From the NCBI GenBank assembly GCA_016213345.1, contig JACRAO010000246.1:1-14826 (forward strand): DNA of 14,826 nucleotides, in the 5' to 3' direction. Below the pieces are notes generated by a model, which ran no database searches, was not told the origin of the DNA, and saw nothing but the letters and a program-made list of their open reading frames with translations. Made by a program: the position numbers and the translations under genes. Below are positions 1 through 6,710 of the stretch, one piece after another. Source of the stretch: Bdellovibrio sp. (GTDB lineage: Bacteria; Bdellovibrionota; UBA1018). Position 1 is the stretch's first letter. Each line of letters begins with the position of its first letter.

Positions 1-761
1 TCTGGATTTTTTGATTTATTGCGGGCTTGCAACGCATCGCTCATATAAGCATGCGCCACTGCAGTTTCACTCTGCACCAATGGCATCATTGGTTCTGAAG
101 TAAAACCTTTGAGCTCATCTCTAATTTTTAAGAGCATAGTTTTTGCCTTGGTTAAATCTTCAGTATTCTTTGTGTTTAAACTTTTACCCAAACACTTCAG
201 AGAAGCTCCAATAGTTTCTCTCACATCATCTAAAAGGGTAAACTTTCCTTTTAACTTAGGGTTATGAAAAACATTTTTCCAACCCTTTAGCTCTCCGCTA
301 TATAATTTTCGATTGACTGCAATGCCAGTCGTACCCCAGTCATAGGGAACAGAAACCCGATTTTGTGGATCAAATGATTTTTTTAAAAATTTTGCATCTA
401 TGTTTTTAAAATTAGATAAAGCACCGGGCTCTAACTCATGCAAAAGACCAAGCTTACTCATTGCAAAAACCATATAATCCGAAGGTACTGCAACATCATA
501 GCCGGTAGCACCAGCCTGCAGTTTTGCCAAAAGCTCTTCGTTGGAAGCATAATTTGAAACTTGAACTTTTATTTTGCTTTGCTTTTCAAACCTGGCTAAT
601 AGCTCTGGAGAAACATAATTTGACCAAATGATCAAATTCACAATTCTAGAGCTGGTATTAGTCACTGCAGACTCTGTTTTTTTTGTGCATGAAGTTATCA
701 AAGTAAAAAACGTACAAAACCAAACAACCAATAATACTTTTAAAAAAAAATTAATTTGCAT
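1..761 (-). CDS. Spermidine/putrescine-type (PotD-like) periplasmic solute-binding lipoprotein, 3' end beyond window
   Basis: The first 253 codons of a binding protein for a polyamine-type ABC importer; the rest lies beyond base 1. The start at 759-761 gives a hydrophobic leader (MQINFFLKVLLVV) ending in a lipobox, LITSC, so Cys25 is the likely lipidated residue anchoring it to a membrane in the periplasm. The mature part opens with VNLIIWSNYVSPELLARFEK, followed by YDVAVPSDYMV and VPYDWGTTGIAVNRKLY, the order typical of PotD/PotF proteins (family knowledge). No strong ribosome site is visible ahead of this ATG; an in-frame TTG 15 bases upstream is no better, and a TAA lies just beyond. It follows the COG3014 gene by 44 bases on the same strand and may be the last gene of that cluster. 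No permease or ATPase gene is in view, so the substrate (polyamine or another small cation) is inferred only. Confidence 0.85.
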   Translation of the reverse strand, partial: MQINFFLKVLLVVWFCTFFTLITSCTKKTESAVTNTSSRIVNLIIWSNYVSPELLARFEKQSKIKVQVSNYASNEELLAKLQAGATGYDVAVPSDYMVFAMSKLGLLHELEPGALSNFKNIDAKFLKKSFDPQNRVSVPYDWGTTGIAVNRKLYSGELKGWKNVFHNPKLKGKFTLLDDVRETIGASLKCLGKSLNTKNTEDLTKAKTMLLKIRDELKGFTSEPMMPLVQSETAVAHAYMSDALQARNKSKNP

Positions 762-805
762 GCTTTGGAGATACAAAACTTATTTTCAATATACAAGAAA
801 AATAA

Positions 806-2047
806 CTATGGCATATACCGAAAGCCAACAAAAACTTTTTTACCAGCATTTATTTGAATTACTTTTTCTGGCAATGACAATGAACCATAAGGAAGCGCAC
901 GTATTGTATAAGTGCCTGGATCTACTACAATCCGTATGAGCTGCAAGTCTTTAGGCAACAAGTTCCAAGAACGAATATCAGCTTGATCTGCCACATGAAG
1001 CGCAAAACTCGTTAATGAACCCAAAAGCTCGCTACCCGTTCTTCTTGCTACTTGATCGGCAATAACTTCTTTAACAACCACTCCTGCAATCTTTTTAGCT
1101 AAGATGCCAGCATATTTTTCATCTAAGTTATAAATAGCCGTAGACTCTATATCGTGTAATATGCGGGTTTCACCAACGTCTTTTCCATTTATCTCTATCT
1201 TTGCATAACTAACTGGATTTGCTCTCGGAAAAAATTTAGGGATAGAATGCCAAGAAGGATGAGGACGCTTGACTGGAGAAATTCCATTTTCATAAAGAAC
1301 AATAATCTCGCTCTTTTTCTTTTTGGGATCTAAATTGCGAGCTTTTTCGTGATCTTCTTTTTTAAGCTGGTATTCCTTATCCCACCTTTCCATTTCATCA
1401 GGCATGCCTAGAAACCACGCAATTCGCCATAAGTCCTGGCCTAATCCATGATAATTAGGTTCAAGTTCCCGTGTTTTTTTATAATCCACATAAGCGTCGT
1501 TATAGTTTTTTTCTGCCTCATAAATAATCGCAGAAAGGTATCGTGCAAACGCATTTTGCTTATATTTGCGTTTTCCCTCATTAACCATTAGATAAAGCTT
1601 TCGATTAACTCTTTTTGCTTCTACTAGAGCATTCTCAAAATCACCCATCATGGCATAATTCATTGCCAAATAAGTATTGATGAGAACATTCTCAAAATCC
1701 TCAGCTTTATAATCCTTTAGATTTTCTGAAACAACAAGTGTTGCCCCTTCTGCAGCTAACGAAGTATAATCTTTGATTTCAGCAAGCTTATCTGCCTTTA
1801 GCAAAACTTGATTGCTTTCTTCAAAGCGAGATACAGTATGAAAAGTAAGTCATAAATCCAATAAATAAAGAAGTAGGTCCCTTCCGCTTTCGCCTTCTTT
1901 TTTTATACCTTCTTGTAGATGATATATGGCGTCATCATATTTGCCTTCACGAAATGCACTATCTATTTTGTAATCACTCATGCGTGTAGAAACACAAGCA
2001 GTCAACAAAAAACTAGTACAAACCAGCAAATAACATCGTACCGTCAT
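806..2047 (-). pseudogene. COG3014-type TPR lipoprotein interrupted by one in-frame TGA
   Basis: Two open stretches (2047-1853 and 1849-806) lie in the same frame, separated only by TGA at 1850-1852. Together they encode about 413 positions of an outer-membrane-type lipoprotein. The leader ends in a clean lipobox, LLTAC (Cys18). A helical TPR-like part follows, including GESGRDLLLYLLDL before the TGA and FEESNQVLLKADKLAEIKDY after it, then NAFARYLSAIIYEAEKNYND. Further on come ENGISPVKRPHPSWHSIPKF and a C-terminal beta-rich part ending in VFVGFRYMP. I recall relatives reading LLYLLDLG at the break, so TGA probably replaces GGA. The remaining ~350 codons are intact, which argues for a recent mutation, a base error, or readthrough; TGA followed by C is a leaky context. 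The gene sits 46 bases after lpoB, a neighbour often found with COG3014 proteins. Its molecular role is unknown; an envelope or peptidoglycan role is inferred. Confidence 0.8.
1850..1852 (-). other. Premature in-frame TGA in the COG3014 gene
   Basis: Read on the minus strand the codons are GAT TTA TGA CTT ACT TTT CAT. Both flanks stay in the same frame and both carry recognisable family sequence, so only this triplet breaks the gene. One G-to-T change would convert a glycine codon (GGA) to TGA. Confidence 0.85.
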
Positions 2048-2065
2048 TAAGACCCCTAAGTCTTA
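2048..2065 (-). promoter_or_regulatory. Hairpin abutting the COG3014 start codon, carrying its ribosome site
   Basis: A perfect 6 bp inverted repeat (TAAGAC at 2048-2053, GTCTTA at 2060-2065) with a 6-base spacer sits directly against the ATG at 2045-2047. On the transcript the purine-rich TTAGGGG ribosome site lies in the loop and first stem base. It could tune translation between lpoB and the COG3014 gene. No long T-run follows, so it is a poor terminator. The regulatory role is inference. Confidence 0.4.
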
Positions 2066-2093
2066 TTAATCTAAGAAATGAATTTTTATGAAT

Positions 2094-2699
2094 TTACAAC
2101 CCAATTGTTTGTTTTTTATACTTTTTACGCACGTCCCTTTCCTCTGTACAATCAATGGTCGAAGTTTCAAGACTTGTTAGATTCATTGTGAGTTTATAAT
2201 AAATAAATTTGTCTCCACCTACTTGCTGTACGTTTGTAGCCAAGGCACCACTTAAAATATAATCTGCTCCTATTTGCTTACCTCTCTTTTTAGCTGTTGG
2301 ACCAGAAACACTTCCGCTTTCATGATATTGGTATTCGCCTTCAATATTTCCTCGTTCTTCTTTATTAACAAATCTTACTTTACCTGTTTTAATTAGCGAC
2401 GTTCTCACTTTATCTGTTAATGAAACTGTATCAATATGCTCTTCTGTTCTGTTTTGCACTCTCTCAACAATTACAACTGGAGGTTTTGGAGAATTAGAAA
2501 CATACTGGCAAGACACAATGGCGCGGATTACCGTATCAGCCATTTGTTGCATATCAGACTCGTTAAACTTATCATCTAAAAGTTCAACACGTGTGGGATC
2601 ATCATATTCGCCTTTAGTAAAAGCTTTAGGGCCACAACTGCTGTTAAAAACAAAAACACCAACTAAAACAAACAAACATAACGCCTTATGTAATGACAT
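2094..2699 (-). CDS. lpoB: Penicillin-binding protein activator LpoB-like lipoprotein
   Basis: A 201-residue lipoprotein matching the LpoB (formerly YcfM) family. In E. coli LpoB is an outer-membrane lipoprotein that crosses the periplasm to activate the peptidoglycan synthase PBP1B (family knowledge). The N-terminal leader is hydrophobic and ends in FNSSC; Cys22 is the likely lipidation site, although Asn at -3 makes the lipobox imperfect. The mature protein shows features I associate with the family: DKFNESDMQQMADTVIRAI, then PPVVIVERVQNRTEEHIDT, and GADYILSGALATNVQQ followed by YYKLTMNLTSLET. The length is typical. The start is supported by AAAGGAG seven bases upstream. It appears to be the first gene of a minus-strand cluster running into the COG3014 lipoprotein and the PotD-like protein. 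The partner synthase is not in the window. Confidence 0.85.
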   Translation of the reverse strand: MSLHKALCLFVLVGVFVFNSSCGPKAFTKGEYDDPTRVELLDDKFNESDMQQMADTVIRAIVSCQYVSNSPKPPVVIVERVQNRTEEHIDTVSLTDKVRTSLIKTGKVRFVNKEERGNIEGEYQYHESGSVSGPTAKKRGKQIGADYILSGALATNVQQVGGDKFIYYKLTMNLTSLETSTIDCTEERDVRKKYKKQTIGL

Positions 2700-3067
2700 A
2701 TTTAATTCTCCTTTTAAACTCGTCTTAAGTTAGTCCTTATTAACACTGTAACTTAAAATGATTCACGCAAATAGACAACTATTATTTCTTAGTCAATTCA
2801 ATAGGAACACACCCTAGGTATACCAAAACTAAATGCTCCAACTGTTGTTCCTTGGCTGGACAATAAATCCTTGCAAATAGTTTGGACAGCTTAACTGTTC
2901 ATTATATGAGTTTAACCCCCTGTATGAATCGTGTTTAATTACAATGAGTTAAAAAATAGATCCTAATAAATCCTCTCAAGAACTATCAAATTTTTAGACA
3001 TCTGTACTGACAATTTACAAAAAAATTTGCCAGCACTAGACTATTTTCCACTCTTGGTATATTCTAA
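2700..3067. other. Intergenic stretch between lpoB and the toxin-antitoxin pair
   Basis: About 370 AT-rich bases between two divergent transcription units, presumably holding both promoters. I see no RNA gene and no credible complete protein. On the minus strand, ATG at 2900-2902 follows a distant AGGGGG and stops after three codons; a short frame without a start follows (2798-2893), containing GTTVGAFSFGIPRVC, and a second overlapping frame is also open for about 37 codons. These could be remnants of a decayed small gene or chance. A possible -10 element TATATT for the antitoxin lies at 3058-3063 with no well-spaced -35. Confidence 0.5.
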
Positions 3068-3090
3068 ATAAGTAAGATATTCTTACTTAT
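3068..3090. promoter_or_regulatory. Inverted-repeat operator of the toxin-antitoxin pair
   Basis: Perfect 10-base arms, ATAAGTAAGA (3068-3077) and TCTTACTTAT (3081-3090), separated by TAT. It lies just before the antitoxin ribosome site (GAGGAG, 3098-3103) and next to a possible -10. AbrB-type antitoxins usually repress their own operon by binding such palindromes (family knowledge), so this is the likely autoregulatory operator. Confidence 0.65.
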
Positions 3091-3108
3091 GAGACATGAG
3101 GAGATTTT

Positions 3109-3381
3109 ATGAGAAAAGTAGTGCTAATAACCAGCGTTTCTTCAAAGGGACAGGTGGTAATTCCAAATGAGTTTCGCAAGGAACTAGGACTTGAGGCCGG
3201 GAAAAAACTTGCTGTTTTTTCCGACGGTGCAAATTTGCTTTTTAAACCAATTGAAGCACCCAAAAAAGAGATTTTTGATAAACTCATCCGCGAAAGTCGA
3301 AAAATAGCCAAAGAAACTGGACTTAAAAAATCACATGTGGCTAAAGCTATCCAAAGGGTAAGAAATGCAAGTCGTTATTGA
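3109..3381 (+). CDS. AbrB/SpoVT-family antitoxin (VapB/MazE-like)
   Basis: A 90-residue protein with a swapped-hairpin AbrB DNA-binding domain at about residues 5-50: VSSKGQVVIPNEFRKELGL is the classic loop-strand-helix signature of the family. The C-terminal 40 residues are charged and probably hold the toxin-binding segment. Its expected role is to bind the PIN toxin encoded next, block its nuclease activity, and repress the pair through the inverted repeat upstream. The start follows GAGGAG by five bases. The gene ends with TGA and overlaps the toxin gene by 17 bases, typical translational coupling in toxin-antitoxin pairs. This TGA also shows the organism uses TGA as a normal stop. Confidence 0.85.
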   Translation: MRKVVLITSVSSKGQVVIPNEFRKELGLEAGKKLAVFSDGANLLFKPIEAPKKEIFDKLIRESRKIAKETGLKKSHVAKAIQRVRNASRY

Positions 3382-3763
3382 TACCAATATTCTTATCTCA
3401 GGGATATTTTGGGGTGGTTTACCTTACAAAGTATTAAACCACTGGACAGACGACCATTTTGAGGTGATTACTTCAGAAACAGTATTAGAAGAATATTTTC
3501 AAACTTTGAAGCAGCTCACTGAAGAGCGTGGTCGTCCTGAAATTTATCAGCATTGGTCAGGGTTTATTGCACAGAACTCAAGGATTGTAATCCCTCAAAA
3601 GCACTTCAAAATTTGCCGTGATCCGAAAGACAATAAATTTTTAGATTGTGCAATTAGTGGTAGAGCTAGTTTCATTATCACTGGTGATAACGACCTTCTT
3701 TCAATAGGTCAATTAATGACTGTAGAGATTATAAATCCAAAGAAATTTTTGAGCCGGTTTTAA
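3365..3763 (+). CDS. PIN-domain ribonuclease toxin
   Basis: A 132-residue single-domain protein of the 'putative toxin component, PIN family' group (COG1569-like). PIN proteins are metal-dependent RNases; their acidic active site is visible here: Asp6 in VVIDTNILISGIFWGG, Glu42/Glu43 in VLEEY, Asp89 and Asp94 in RDPKDNKFLDCA, and Asp108/Asp110 in ITGDNDLL. All expected acidic positions are present, so the toxin looks catalytically intact. The ATG lies inside the end of the antitoxin gene in another frame, and no separate promoter is visible, so expression probably depends on the antitoxin transcript. The RNA target cannot be predicted from sequence. Confidence 0.85.
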   Translation: MQVVIDTNILISGIFWGGLPYKVLNHWTDDHFEVITSETVLEEYFQTLKQLTEERGRPEIYQHWSGFIAQNSRIVIPQKHFKICRDPKDNKFLDCAISGRASFIITGDNDLLSIGQLMTVEIINPKKFLSRF

Positions 3764-3802
3764 ATTTTATTTGTTCTTCTTTTTATTTTTGAGTCAATAT
3801 CC

Positions 3803-4645
3803 ATGTTAAATGATATATTAATTAACTCCATGCAACAACTAGGTCAAAATCTCATTTTTGTAGCCGGCAAAGGAGGGGTTGGCAAAACCACTATCTCTCA
3901 GGCCATTGCACTTGCCCTCTCCCAAAACAGCAAAAAAACCCTGTGGGTTGAGATCGAAAACCCACTAAAACCTCCAGGAGAAAAAAAACAACTGAGCACC
4001 ACCCTATGGCACTTAAACTGCGAAGCCACTCAAGCCTTTGAGGAATACATACAATTAAAAATCCCTAAATTATTCAAACTATTCATTAATAATAAATTAA
4101 TTAGATCTCTTTTCATGGTTGCCCCTGGTATCCATGATCTATTTTTGCTAGGTAAAATTTGGTTCGAAAGAAATCACTTTGACCATGTCGTAATTGATTT
4201 GCCATCGACAGGCCATGGGCTCTCACTTTTTCAGGGCACTTATAATTTTTCAGAACTTTTTAGAACTGGTCCCACACACAAAGATACATTAGAAATGCTA
4301 AAGACATTTCACGATCCTATAAAAACAACATTTCTCATTGTTTCACTGCCTGAAGAAATGGCCCTACAAGAATCTTTAGATCTAAAAGATTATCTTTTAA
4401 AATTATTCCCCAAAAACAAACCACAGTTTCTGGTAAGCAAGGTTTTTCCAAAATCAACAGAAAAAACCGAACTCCCCTCATCCGCTCTAGACTATGTAAA
4501 TAAAAGAAATATTTTAGAAACTAATAATTTACTAATTTGGAACAATGCACAAATACAATTTGAAATATTAGATTTTCTCATCCCAAATCATCAACAGAGT
4601 TTAATCGAATGTATAGCTTTTGAACTTAAACAAAAAGGAGTCTAA
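3803..4645 (+). CDS. ArsA/GET3-like P-loop ATPase, first of a pair
   Basis: A 280-residue ATPase of the deviant Walker-A class. The P-loop is AGKGGVGKTTISQ (Gly22-Thr30). A second motif, VVIDLPSTGHGLSLF (Asp132, Gly137-His138-Gly139), corresponds to DTAPTGH of ArsA and GET3. The DPAHSL-type segment that normally follows the second strand is degenerate here (VEIENPLKPP), unlike in the next gene. There are only two cysteines (73 and 270), not the metal-binding set of arsenite-pump ArsA and no GET3-type CxxC. Tandem ArsA-like genes occur in deltaproteobacterium-like genomes (recollection); the pair may form a heterodimer, with this subunit less active, but that is inference. No good ribosome site precedes the ATG at 3803; Met10 is an alternative start. 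The next gene begins four bases after the stop, in the same frame. Confidence 0.75.
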   Translation: MLNDILINSMQQLGQNLIFVAGKGGVGKTTISQAIALALSQNSKKTLWVEIENPLKPPGEKKQLSTTLWHLNCEATQAFEEYIQLKIPKLFKLFINNKLIRSLFMVAPGIHDLFLLGKIWFERNHFDHVVIDLPSTGHGLSLFQGTYNFSELFRTGPTHKDTLEMLKTFHDPIKTTFLIVSLPEEMALQESLDLKDYLLKLFPKNKPQFLVSKVFPKSTEKTELPSSALDYVNKRNILETNNLLIWNNAQIQFEILDFLIPNHQQSLIECIAFELKQKGV

Positions 4646-4648
4646 CAA

Positions 4649-5686
4649 ATCAACTCACTATTTAAAAAACGTAAAATCATCATTACTTGCGGCTTAGGAG
4701 GAGTGGGAAAAACTACTTTAAGCGCAGCATTAGGCATTCGTGCAGCACTTACTGGGAAAAACACAATTGTCATTACTATTGATCCAGCTAAAAGATTAGC
4801 TACTGCCTTGGGCCTAGATATTTCAGTAAACGCACCAACAGATCTGACACCATTACTAGTTAAAACAATACATCCACCTGTTTTAGGCTATGGCTCTTTT
4901 CACGCACTTATGCCAAATACACGTCAAACGTTTGAAACTTTTTTACTCAGTTTATCCAACAATGCTGAGTTTTCAAAAAAATTAATGCAAAACCCGATTT
5001 TTCAGATTTTCACGAGAGATTTTTCTGGAGCAAACGAGTACATGGCACTCGAAAAACTATATGAAATTTTTATTTCAAATAAATATGACATAATTATTTT
5101 AGACACCCCACCTAGTCGAAACATGCTTTCGTTCTTAAATGCTCCTGAGCTGTTAAATCGTTTTTTTGAAGAAAAACTTATACGTTACTTGCTCCTACCC
5201 TCACATAAACTCTTCTCAAGCAGCATGAGAAAAGTTCTTTCTCTTTTAGAAAAACTAACAGGCAGTGCATTTACAACTCATCTTTTTGATTTTGCCTCCT
5301 CTATTTTTCAAATAAGAGCCGAATTTCAAACCAATCTAAAAAATATATTGGAACTCTTAAGGTCTGAAAAAACCACTTTCTTTTTAGTTACATCTCCTGG
5401 AGCTCAAAATACTCTCGAATTAGAGCATTTTATTCAATCATTACAACAACATAGATTTAGTTGGGATGGTATTGCCTTAAACCGGTCATTAAGTTATCTC
5501 TTAGTGTCTGGAGGCCCCTTAGGAAAATCTTTAGAGATCATACAAATGCTACAAAACAAAGAAAAAACAATGCTTTTAGAAATACAGAAAAAACTCCAAC
5601 CAAAATCAATAATGATAGTTCCAGAATTGGCTAGAGATGTTCATTCGCTTGAGGATTTATACCATGTCGCTTTGGCGCTTAAGTAA
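4649..5686 (+). CDS. ArsA/GET3-like P-loop ATPase, second of a pair, apparent ATC start
   Basis: The catalytically complete member of the pair: Walker A is CGLGGVGKTT, followed by VITIDPAKRLATALGL (the DPAHSL-like segment) and IILDTPPSRNMLSFL (the DTAPTGH-like motif). The first conventional start is GTG at 4703, but it falls inside the P-loop and would remove the first strand and GLGG. Between the upstream TAA (4643-4645) and that GTG there is no ATG, GTG or TTG. AAGGAG at 4635-4640 is ideally spaced for ATC at 4649, which would give MNSLFKKRKIIITCGLGG, so I place the start there (345 residues). Alternatives are a mutated ATG, a base error, or readthrough of TAA into a fused double ATPase. 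The only cysteine is Cys14, against an arsenite-pump role. The 3' end overlaps the TPR gene. Confidence 0.7.
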   Translation: MNSLFKKRKIIITCGLGGVGKTTLSAALGIRAALTGKNTIVITIDPAKRLATALGLDISVNAPTDLTPLLVKTIHPPVLGYGSFHALMPNTRQTFETFLLSLSNNAEFSKKLMQNPIFQIFTRDFSGANEYMALEKLYEIFISNKYDIIILDTPPSRNMLSFLNAPELLNRFFEEKLIRYLLLPSHKLFSSSMRKVLSLLEKLTGSAFTTHLFDFASSIFQIRAEFQTNLKNILELLRSEKTTFFLVTSPGAQNTLELEHFIQSLQQHRFSWDGIALNRSLSYLLVSGGPLGKSLEIIQMLQNKEKTMLLEIQKKLQPKSIMIVPELARDVHSLEDLYHVALALK

Positions 5687-6701
5687 GCTTTTTATCATTG
5701 TACTTGCGGTACTTGCGGTACTTGCGTTTGTTCAAGTTACTCTAGCAAACCAAACGTTGAAATCAAGCATTGGTCCCACATCAGAATCCGAAAAAGCTCT
5801 GCTTTGGGAGGACGCAACCAAATCTTTTGAGATTGGCAATTACAATGACGCTATACGTTTATTTGAAAGGCTAATTCATCGCTATCCATCTTCACCAAAT
5901 CACTTAAAAGCTCATTTTTATCTGGGACAGGCCTACCTAAAGACCAATAATCCCACCAATGCGCTTACGCCACTAAAGTACTTTTGTGAAGCCACTGGAA
6001 AAACTGAACTAGGTATTCAAGGAAAACTTTTATTATCAGAAGCTTATTTAGAAGTTAAAAAATTTCATGAAGCTTATTTGGCAGCGCAGGAAATAATCCA
6101 GCTTCATAAAAAACATGCATTTCCATCAGAATTTTGGATGTTAGCACTCATCCATAAAGCTCAAGCACAAACAAAACTAAATCATGATTATGACGCGACA
6201 CTGACATTGGAACAGGCACGGACAGAATTACAAGAAAACCAAAGCCTTTTAAAGGGCAAAGCAGCTTGGGTGGAACTTCAGCTAAAAGTAAAAAAATGTG
6301 AAAAGCTAGGAAATTACCATTTTACAAAACTAAATGAAAGCCAAACACGCTCTCAAATAGAAAGACGGGGCACGTGTCTTTTAGAGTCATTGATACTTTA
6401 CTTAGGCGTATTACAAGCGAATGAAAAAAAACTGGCCCTCTTATCAACTGCACAAATGACGGCGTCTTTTCAAAATTATTCAAAGATCTGTATGCATCCT
6501 CCGCTACCAGCTGTATTGCCAACAGGTAAACACACAAAAAAACAAATAAACCAATATCAAAAGGAGTTAATAGAAGTCCTAACTCAAGACTGCAAACTCC
6601 AACAAGAAAAAGCGCGGCAATTGCTTACTTCTTTAAAAGACCAGATCCCTCCAACAATGAAAGCTCACATAGAAGATGTGATAAAAAAAGTAGGGAGTTA
6701 A
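5664..6701 (+). CDS. Exported tetratricopeptide-repeat protein
   Basis: A 345-residue exported protein. I chose the ATG at 5664 because GAGG lies nine bases upstream and the result is a normal signal peptide (MSLWRLSKLFIIVLAVLAVL...), with likely cleavage after VTLA. An earlier ATG at 5637 only adds nine polar residues ahead of it. After the leader come TPR helices: SFEIGNYNDAIRLFERLIHR, AHFYLGQAYLKTNNPTNAL, LLLSEAYLEVKKFHEAYLA and a further pair around LIHKAQAQTKLNHDYDATL. The first part resembles the TPR region of Tol-Pal-associated CpoB/YbgF proteins. The C-terminal ~130 residues are helical and charged with a few cysteines and match no family I recognise. It overlaps the end of the ATPase gene by 23 bases and is followed nine bases later by gshA, implying co-transcription. 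Confidence 0.7.
   Translation: MSLWRLSKLFIIVLAVLAVLAFVQVTLANQTLKSSIGPTSESEKALLWEDATKSFEIGNYNDAIRLFERLIHRYPSSPNHLKAHFYLGQAYLKTNNPTNALTPLKYFCEATGKTELGIQGKLLLSEAYLEVKKFHEAYLAAQEIIQLHKKHAFPSEFWMLALIHKAQAQTKLNHDYDATLTLEQARTELQENQSLLKGKAAWVELQLKVKKCEKLGNYHFTKLNESQTRSQIERRGTCLLESLILYLGVLQANEKKLALLSTAQMTASFQNYSKICMHPPLPAVLPTGKHTKKQINQYQKELIEVLTQDCKLQQEKARQLLTSLKDQIPPTMKAHIEDVIKKVGS
5700..5726 (+). repeat. Three perfect 9-bp tandem repeats in a signal-peptide core
   Basis: The unit GTACTTGCG occurs three times back to back and encodes repeated Val-Leu-Ala in the hydrophobic core of the TPR protein's signal peptide. Gain or loss of a unit by slippage would keep the frame and change the core length by three residues. 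Confidence 0.85.
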
Positions 6702-6710
6702 ATTTCTGTT

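Noticed and set aside
628..939. 103-codon plus-strand frame
   Set aside because: It crosses the start of the PotD-like gene and the end of the COG3014 gene on the other strand, with no recognisable protein features.
1850..1852. TGA recoded as glycine (as in Gracilibacteria/SR1) or as selenocysteine
   Set aside because: TGA ends the antitoxin gene (3379-3381) and the sigma-54 regulator (14590-14592) normally, no other gene has an in-frame TGA, and no Cys or Sec is expected at this position.
2798..2902. Minus-strand ATG with AGGGGG upstream, stopping after three codons, followed by open frames
   Set aside because: Too short and broken to assign; noted as a possible remnant only.
3803..5686. 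Arsenic resistance operon
   Set aside because: No arsB, arsC, arsR or acr3 nearby, and the ATPases lack the metal-binding cysteines of ArsA.
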